64,000 nucleotides of DNA from Microbacterium enclense (lineage in GTDB: Bacteria; Actinomycetota; Actinomycetes; Actinomycetales; Microbacteriaceae). Under the pieces are notes generated by a model. That model searched no databases and was not told where the DNA came from. It worked only from the letters and a program-made list of their open reading frames with translations. Positions within the stretch are counted from its first letter, which is position 1. Each line of letters starts with the position of its first letter. Position numbers and translations under genes: made by a program. Shown here piece after piece: positions 59,956-64,000 of the stretch. The DNA lies in NCBI GenBank assembly GCA_038182865.1, contig CP116226.1, forward strand, positions 186,001 to 250,000, read 5' to 3'.

Positions 59956-61821
59956 ATGTCTTCTCCCGCTCCCGCGCGTGGCCGGCGCGGCCGCCGCAGC
60001 CCCGAGGGTCCGCGCGCGTCGTTTCGCCAGCTCCTGCCGTTCCTGCTCGAGCACAAGCGCACCCTCGTCGTCGTCGGCGTCCTCAGCGTGCTGGGGGCAG
60101 CGGCCACGCTCGCGCAGCCTCTCCTCGTGGGCGAGGTCATCTCCCGTGTGCAGAACACGGTGCCCCTCGGCGCCCTGGTGTGGGTGCTGGTGGGCTTCGT
60201 CGTGCTGTCATCGGTGATCTCCGGCTTCCAGCACTACCTGCTCCAACGCACCGGGACAGCCGTGGTCTATTCCTCGCGGCGACGGCTGATCGCGCGCATC
60301 CTGCGACTTCCCATCAGCGAGTTCGACGCCCGCCGCACGGGCGACCTCGTCTCGCGCGTCGGCACCGACACCACGTTGCTCTACGCCGTTCTCACGCAGG
60401 GGTTCGCGGATGCCGTGGGCAACGCCCTCATCCTCGTCGGCGCGGTGATCGCGATGGCGTTCATCGACCCCCTGCTGCTCGGACTGATCGTGGTGGTCGT
60501 GGGCGCCTCGCTCGCGGTGGTGGTGCTGCTGAGCACGCGCATCCGCTCGGCATCCGCGGATCAGCAGGCGAGGGTCGGCGAGCTCTCGTCGGGGGTCGAG
60601 CGGGCGGTGGGCTCCATCCGCACGATCCGCGCCGCCGGGGCGACGGAACGGGAGACGGCGGCCGTGACGCAGACGGCGACGGCCGCCTACGACGCCGGGG
60701 TGCGGATCGCGCGGGTGTCGGCCCTGATCGTGCCGATCGCTTTCGTCGCGCTCCAGGTATCGCTGCTCGTCGTCCTGGGCGTCGGCGGGTACCGCGTGGC
60801 ATCCGGAGCGATCGACGTGGCCTCCCTCGTCACGTTCGTGATCTTCCTCTTCCTGCTCGTGCAGCCGCTCGCCTCCGCCATCGGCGCGATCACCTCCGTG
60901 AACCAGGCGCTGGGCGCGCTCGGACGGATCCAGGAGGTGCTCGAGCTTCCCCTCGAGAGCGACGGCGACCAGCCGCGCGCGGCGGCGCCGGTTCCGGGCG
61001 CTGCGGCCCTGGAGTTCCGCGACGTCCGCTTCCGCTATCCCGAGCACGTCGTGAAGGCGCGGGAGGCGGCGGCCCGCGAGGCCCGCTCGGTGCTCGCCGA
61101 CGTGCACCTCGAGTCGGAGGACCTCCCGGTGGAGACCGATCACGAGGTACTGCGCGGTGTCTCGTTCACCGTGCCGCGCGGGTCGCGAGTGGCGCTCGTC
61201 GGACCGTCGGGAGCGGGAAAGAGCACGATCCTCTCGCTCATCGAGCGCTTCTACGACCCGACGGAGGGGGCGATTCTCCTCGACGGCGTGGACGCCCGTG
61301 ACATCGCGCGCGACGACCTGCGCCGACGCTTCGGGTACGTCGAGCAGGACGCCCCCACCTTGGCCGGCACGATCGCCGACAACCTCCGCCTGGCCTCGCC
61401 CGACGCGAGCGATGCCGACTGCGAGCGGGTGCTGCGCGAAGTCAATCTCGGCGACGTGCTCGAGCGCAGTCCGCTCGGCGTCGACGCCCCCGTGGGAGAG
61501 GACGGCGTGATGCTCTCGGGAGGAGAGCGCCAGCGGCTCGCGATCGCGCGTGCGTTGCTCGCTGCTCCCCCGGTGCTCCTGCTCGACGAGTCGACGTCGT
61601 CGCTCGACGGCGTGAACGAACAGCGCATGCGCGAGGCCATCGACGCCGTGGCGACCGACCGGACGCTGCTCGTCATCGCGCACCGCCTCTCGACCGTCGT
61701 TGACAGCGATCTCATCGTCGTGCTCGAGAACGGCCGCGTCGTCGGTCAGGGCACCCACAGCGAGCTCGTGGCATCCACTCCCCTGTATCGGGATCTGGCG
61801 AAGCACCAGCTGCTGGTCTGA
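59956..61821 (+). CDS. ABC exporter, fused membrane and ATPase domains
   Basis: 621 residues. Six helices (about 30-330) include the TGDLVSRVGTDTTLLY coupling motif of type IV exporters. The NBD has Walker A GPSGAGKST (416-424), the Q loop YVEQDAPTLAGTI, signature LSGGERQRLAIARALL (520 on), Walker B PPVLLLDEST and the H loop VIAHRLST. An insert of about 45 residues (DEEP in the NBD start, around 345-395, rich in Ala, Arg and Glu) is longer than usual. It probably exports a drug, lipid or peptide as a homodimer. TGAGG precedes the ATG; two hairpins follow the stop. Confidence 0.92.
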   Translation: MSSPAPARGRRGRRSPEGPRASFRQLLPFLLEHKRTLVVVGVLSVLGAAATLAQPLLVGEVISRVQNTVPLGALVWVLVGFVVLSSVISGFQHYLLQRTGTAVVYSSRRRLIARILRLPISEFDARRTGDLVSRVGTDTTLLYAVLTQGFADAVGNALILVGAVIAMAFIDPLLLGLIVVVVGASLAVVVLLSTRIRSASADQQARVGELSSGVERAVGSIRTIRAAGATERETAAVTQTATAAYDAGVRIARVSALIVPIAFVALQVSLLVVLGVGGYRVASGAIDVASLVTFVIFLFLLVQPLASAIGAITSVNQALGALGRIQEVLELPLESDGDQPRAAAPVPGAAALEFRDVRFRYPEHVVKAREAAAREARSVLADVHLESEDLPVETDHEVLRGVSFTVPRGSRVALVGPSGAGKSTILSLIERFYDPTEGAILLDGVDARDIARDDLRRRFGYVEQDAPTLAGTIADNLRLASPDASDADCERVLREVNLGDVLERSPLGVDAPVGEDGVMLSGGERQRLAIARALLAAPPVLLLDESTSSLDGVNEQRMREAIDAVATDRTLLVIAHRLSTVVDSDLIVVLENGRVVGQGTHSELVASTPLYRDLAKHQLLV

Positions 61822-61902
61822 CCCGCGCCCGCGCCCCGGGGGGCGGTGGGGCGAGGCTGCGCACGCGTGGTCGGCGCGCGCGGCACGCGGGCCCGGACAG
61901 CA

Positions 61903-61942
61903 CGACGCCCCTCCCGCGCGCCAAGAGCGGGAAGGGGCGTCG
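61903..61942 (+). terminator. Terminator of the ABC exporter gene
   Basis: CGACGCCCCTCCCGC (61903-61917) pairs with the segment 61927-61942 (GCGGG, one bulged A, AGGGGCGTCG). Confidence 0.65.
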
Positions 61943-61950
61943 ATTCGGGA

Positions 61951-61977
61951 GGCGCCCGCCGTCGGACGGCGGGCGCC
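61951..61977 (-). terminator. Terminator of pckG
   Basis: GGCGCCCGCCGT (61951-61962) and ACGGCGGGCGCC (61966-61977) make a 12-bp all-GC-rich stem with a 3-nt loop, 3 nt beyond the pckG stop. Confidence 0.65.
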
Positions 61978-61980
61978 CGG

Positions 61981-63864
61981 TCATGCGCGCTGCAGGCGGT
62001 AGCGGAGCGCCGCGAGCTCGGCGCGGAGCGCGGCCGGGAGGTGCGAGCCGAAGGTGTCGTAGAACTCTTCGGTCAAGTCGGCCTCGGCCAGCCACGAGGC
62101 CGGATCGATCGAGAACAGTTCCTCGAGGTCGGCGGTGGGGACGTCGAGGCCCGAGAGGTCGAGGTCTTCCACGCGCGGCAGGCGACCGATGGGGCTGTCC
62201 ACCGCGTCGACCTGACCGTCGACACGGCGGATGATCCAGTCGATCACGCGGGCGTTGTCGCCGAACCCGGGCCAGAGGAAGCGCCCGTCGTCACCCTTGC
62301 GGAACCAGTTGACCTGGAAGATGCGCGGAGCGCGGTCGAAGCGGAGCTTCTGGCCGACCTCGAGCCAGTGACTGAAGTAGTCGCCCATGTTGTACCCGCA
62401 GAAGGGGAGCATCGCGAAGGGGTCACGACGCAGTTCGCCGACGGTCCCTTCCTGGGCGGCGGTCTTCTCACTCGAGACGGTCGAGCCGATGAAGACCCCG
62501 TGCGACCAGTCGGTCGCCTCGACGACGAGCGGGACGTTGGTCGCTCGGCGGCCGCCGAACAGGATGACGTCGAGGGGAACGCCCTCGGGTGCCTCCCAGT
62601 CGTCGGCGATCTGCGGGCACTGCGCGGCGCCGACCGTGAAGCGCGAGTTCGGGTGCGCGGCCGGACGGCCCGACGCGGGCGTCCAGGGCTTGCCCTCCCA
62701 GTCGATGAGCTGCGGCGGCGCCTCGTCGGTCAGGCCCTCCCACCACACGTCGCCGTCGGGGCGCAGGGCGACGTTCGTGAAGATCGTGTTGCCCCAGAGC
62801 GTCTCGATCGCGGTGACGTTGGTCGACTCGCCGGTGCCGGGAGCCACCCCGAAGAAACCGGCCTCGGGGTTGATGGCCCACAGACGCCCATCCTCGCCGG
62901 GGCGGATCCACGTGATGTCGTCGCCGAGGGTCTCGACCCGCCAGCCCGGGATCGTCGGGCGCAGCATCGCGAGGTTCGTCTTACCGCAGGCCGAGGGGAA
63001 GGCCGCGGCGACGTGGTACGCCTTGCCCTTCGGGTCGATCACGCGGATGAGCAGCATGTGCTCGGCGAGCCACCCCTCGTCGCGGCCGATCACCGACGCG
63101 ATGCGCAGGGCGAAGCACTTCTTGGCGAGGATCGCGTTGCCGCCGTACCCCGAGCCGAACGACCAGACCTCGAGCGTGTCGGGGAAGTGGACGATGTACT
63201 TCTCGTCGTTGCAGGGCCACGCGACATCGGCTTCCCCCGGAGCGAGCGGGGCACCGACGGAGTGCACGGTCTTGACCCACGGAGCGCCCTCGGCGATCTG
63301 CTCCGTGACGGCGACGCCGACGCGGGTCATGACACCGATGGATGCCACGGCGTAGGCGCTGTCGGTGATCTGCACACCGATGTGGCTCAGCGGGCCACCG
63401 ACCGCGCCCATCGAGAAAGGCACGACGTACATCGTGCGGCCGCGCATCGACCCCTCGAAGACACCGTTGAGCGTCTCGCGGATCTCGGCGGGGGCGATCC
63501 AGTTGTTGGTCGGACCGGCGTCTTCTTCGTTGTCCGACGCGATGTAGGTCCGCGACTCGAGGCGCGCGACGTCACTGGGGTGCGAGCGGGCCAGGTACGA
63601 GCCGGGCCGCCACTCGGGGTTGAGCTTGATGAGCTTGCCTTCATCGACCATCTCGCGAAGGAGGGCGTCGTTCTCGGCGGCGGAACCGTCGACCCAGTGG
63701 ATGCGGTCGGGCTGCGTGAGGGCAGCGACCTGGTCGACCCAGGCGACGAGGCCGGGCATACCGGGGCCGTCGACGTCAGGCCGCGCGCCGTAGCCGGGGC
63801 GTGCGACGGGAGCGGTCGCGGCGGCGCGGCCGGTGGGGCGGGCGAAGATGTCGGCGAGGGCCAT
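61981..63864 (-). CDS. pckG: Phosphoenolpyruvate carboxykinase (GTP)
   Basis: 627 residues, normal for the GTP enzyme. It makes PEP from oxaloacetate, the first step of gluconeogenesis; PEP also feeds the PTS encoded at 28187. FPSACGKTNLA (289-299) is the kinase-1a loop with Cys293 and Lys295; IAPAEIRETLNGVFEGSM, MGAVGGPLSHIGVQITDS and FGGRRATNVPLV (kinase-2 and GTP segments) are also clear. AAGGAGACGAC precedes the ATG. The upstream region is AT-rich and shared with a divergent gene, so control from there is likely. Confidence 0.97.
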   Translation of the reverse strand: MALADIFARPTGRAAATAPVARPGYGARPDVDGPGMPGLVAWVDQVAALTQPDRIHWVDGSAAENDALLREMVDEGKLIKLNPEWRPGSYLARSHPSDVARLESRTYIASDNEEDAGPTNNWIAPAEIRETLNGVFEGSMRGRTMYVVPFSMGAVGGPLSHIGVQITDSAYAVASIGVMTRVGVAVTEQIAEGAPWVKTVHSVGAPLAPGEADVAWPCNDEKYIVHFPDTLEVWSFGSGYGGNAILAKKCFALRIASVIGRDEGWLAEHMLLIRVIDPKGKAYHVAAAFPSACGKTNLAMLRPTIPGWRVETLGDDITWIRPGEDGRLWAINPEAGFFGVAPGTGESTNVTAIETLWGNTIFTNVALRPDGDVWWEGLTDEAPPQLIDWEGKPWTPASGRPAAHPNSRFTVGAAQCPQIADDWEAPEGVPLDVILFGGRRATNVPLVVEATDWSHGVFIGSTVSSEKTAAQEGTVGELRRDPFAMLPFCGYNMGDYFSHWLEVGQKLRFDRAPRIFQVNWFRKGDDGRFLWPGFGDNARVIDWIIRRVDGQVDAVDSPIGRLPRVEDLDLSGLDVPTADLEELFSIDPASWLAEADLTEEFYDTFGSHLPAALRAELAALRYRLQRA

Positions 63865-63979
63865 GTCGTCTCCTTGTTGAGCGGAATTCTTCGGTGTTCC
63901 CCCACTCTGACCCGGATGCGGGTGTTCTTTAGAGCAAAATTGTGCGTAAAAGTCACTGATCTTTCGATATGGTCAAGGA
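63865..63979. promoter_or_regulatory. Divergent AT-rich promoter region, pckG and next gene
   Basis: About 115 bp, the most AT-rich stretch of the window (63925-63970). It holds the pckG ribosome site (AAGGAG on the minus strand) and, on the plus strand, TATGGT for the gene at 63980. GCAAAATTGTGC (63934-63945) is an imperfect palindrome and a possible operator. The pckG -10 box cannot be fixed. Confidence 0.4.
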
Positions 63980-64000
63980 ATGGCCTCGTCGCTCGAACTC
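63980..64000 (+). CDS. Start of an unknown gene, cut by window end
   Basis: ATG at 63980 opens MASSLEL and continues past the window. TATGGT (63968-63973) ends exactly 6 nt before it, the leaderless pattern seen at 16 other genes here. Too short to assign. It is divergent from pckG; regulators are often found in that position. Confidence 0.5.

Noticed and set aside
1..64000. tRNA or rRNA genes
   Set aside because: No cloverleaf with a GGTTCGA-type T loop or rRNA core sequence was recognised on either strand by reading; a covariance search would be needed to be certain.

Overview
The window is chromosomal DNA of a high-GC (about 70 % by eye) Gram-positive actinobacterium, most likely a Microbacteriaceae member such as Microbacterium. 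The grounds are the GTP-type PEP carboxykinase, the biotin carboxylase/BCCP fusion with a separate carboxyltransferase and small epsilon-like subunit, the LpdA-type flavoprotein, the LCP protein among envelope glycosyltransferases, the very high G+C at third codon positions, and the many genes whose start codon sits 6-7 nt behind a TANNNT box. No phage, transposase, rRNA, tRNA or CRISPR array was seen. Gene density is near 95 %.

Layout. 1-6761 (minus): envelope polysaccharide genes, four glycosyltransferases and an LCP ligase, led by purE and purK (6758-8466). 8664-12045: PH-domain membrane protein and birA (minus), then acyl-CoA carboxyltransferase and epsilon-like subunit (plus). 12258-16539 (minus): response regulator, histidine kinase, partner membrane protein, and an RlmD-like RNA methyltransferase. 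16616-19107 (plus): maf and the biotin carboxylase/BCCP gene. 19312-25385: lpdA (minus), then purine nucleoside phosphorylase, phosphohexomutase, an NCS1 permease and a yeast-type cytosine deaminase (plus). 25412-33286: mannitol PTS locus, with a divergent PRD regulator, an orphan EIIB, HPr, EI, mtlA, mtlF and mtlD. 33449-35812: an alpha/beta hydrolase, an AbiEi/DUF559-like putative nuclease gene and a repeat-rich stretch. 35813-44111 (minus): nucleoside salvage (add, deoA, cdd) with a BMP-type nucleoside ABC importer. 44307-45422: manC. 45655-49210: sdhCDAB. 49377-53785: yihY, exoA, trpS and an Fpg/Nei glycosylase. 54002-57630: FMN riboswitch and ribD-ribE-ribBA-ribH. 57734-61821: small membrane protein, MHS transporter and ABC exporter. 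61981-63864 (minus): pckG. A divergent gene starts at 63980.

How the parts work together. Import and breakdown of nucleosides (ABC importer, cdd, deoA, add, nucleoside phosphorylase) and of cytosine (permease plus deaminase) occupy two separate blocks. Mannitol is taken up and phosphorylated by a PTS whose general proteins are encoded in the same operon, then oxidised to fructose 6-phosphate by MtlD. The phosphohexomutase and ManC could feed GDP-mannose to the envelope glycosyltransferases. BirA would biotinylate the BCCP domain of the carboxylase encoded on either side of the two-component locus.

The most unusual signals are non-coding. (1) There are five intergenic elements of exactly 82 bp, each with 13-bp inverted arms (GCGAAACTCCTGA / TCAGGAGTTTCGC) and a constant 56-bp centre of variable sequence. 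Four of them flank a putative nuclease gene, and one arm supplies that gene's stop codon. This looks like a REPIN-style repeat family with a candidate partner gene. (2) The heptamer GGATGCC/GGCATCC is strongly over-represented on both strands, and inverted pairs of it form at least three intergenic terminators, as uptake sequences do in Neisseria and Haemophilus. (3) Four phased copies of a GCATAAACGCG-type box form a nested inverted repeat at 19176-19248.
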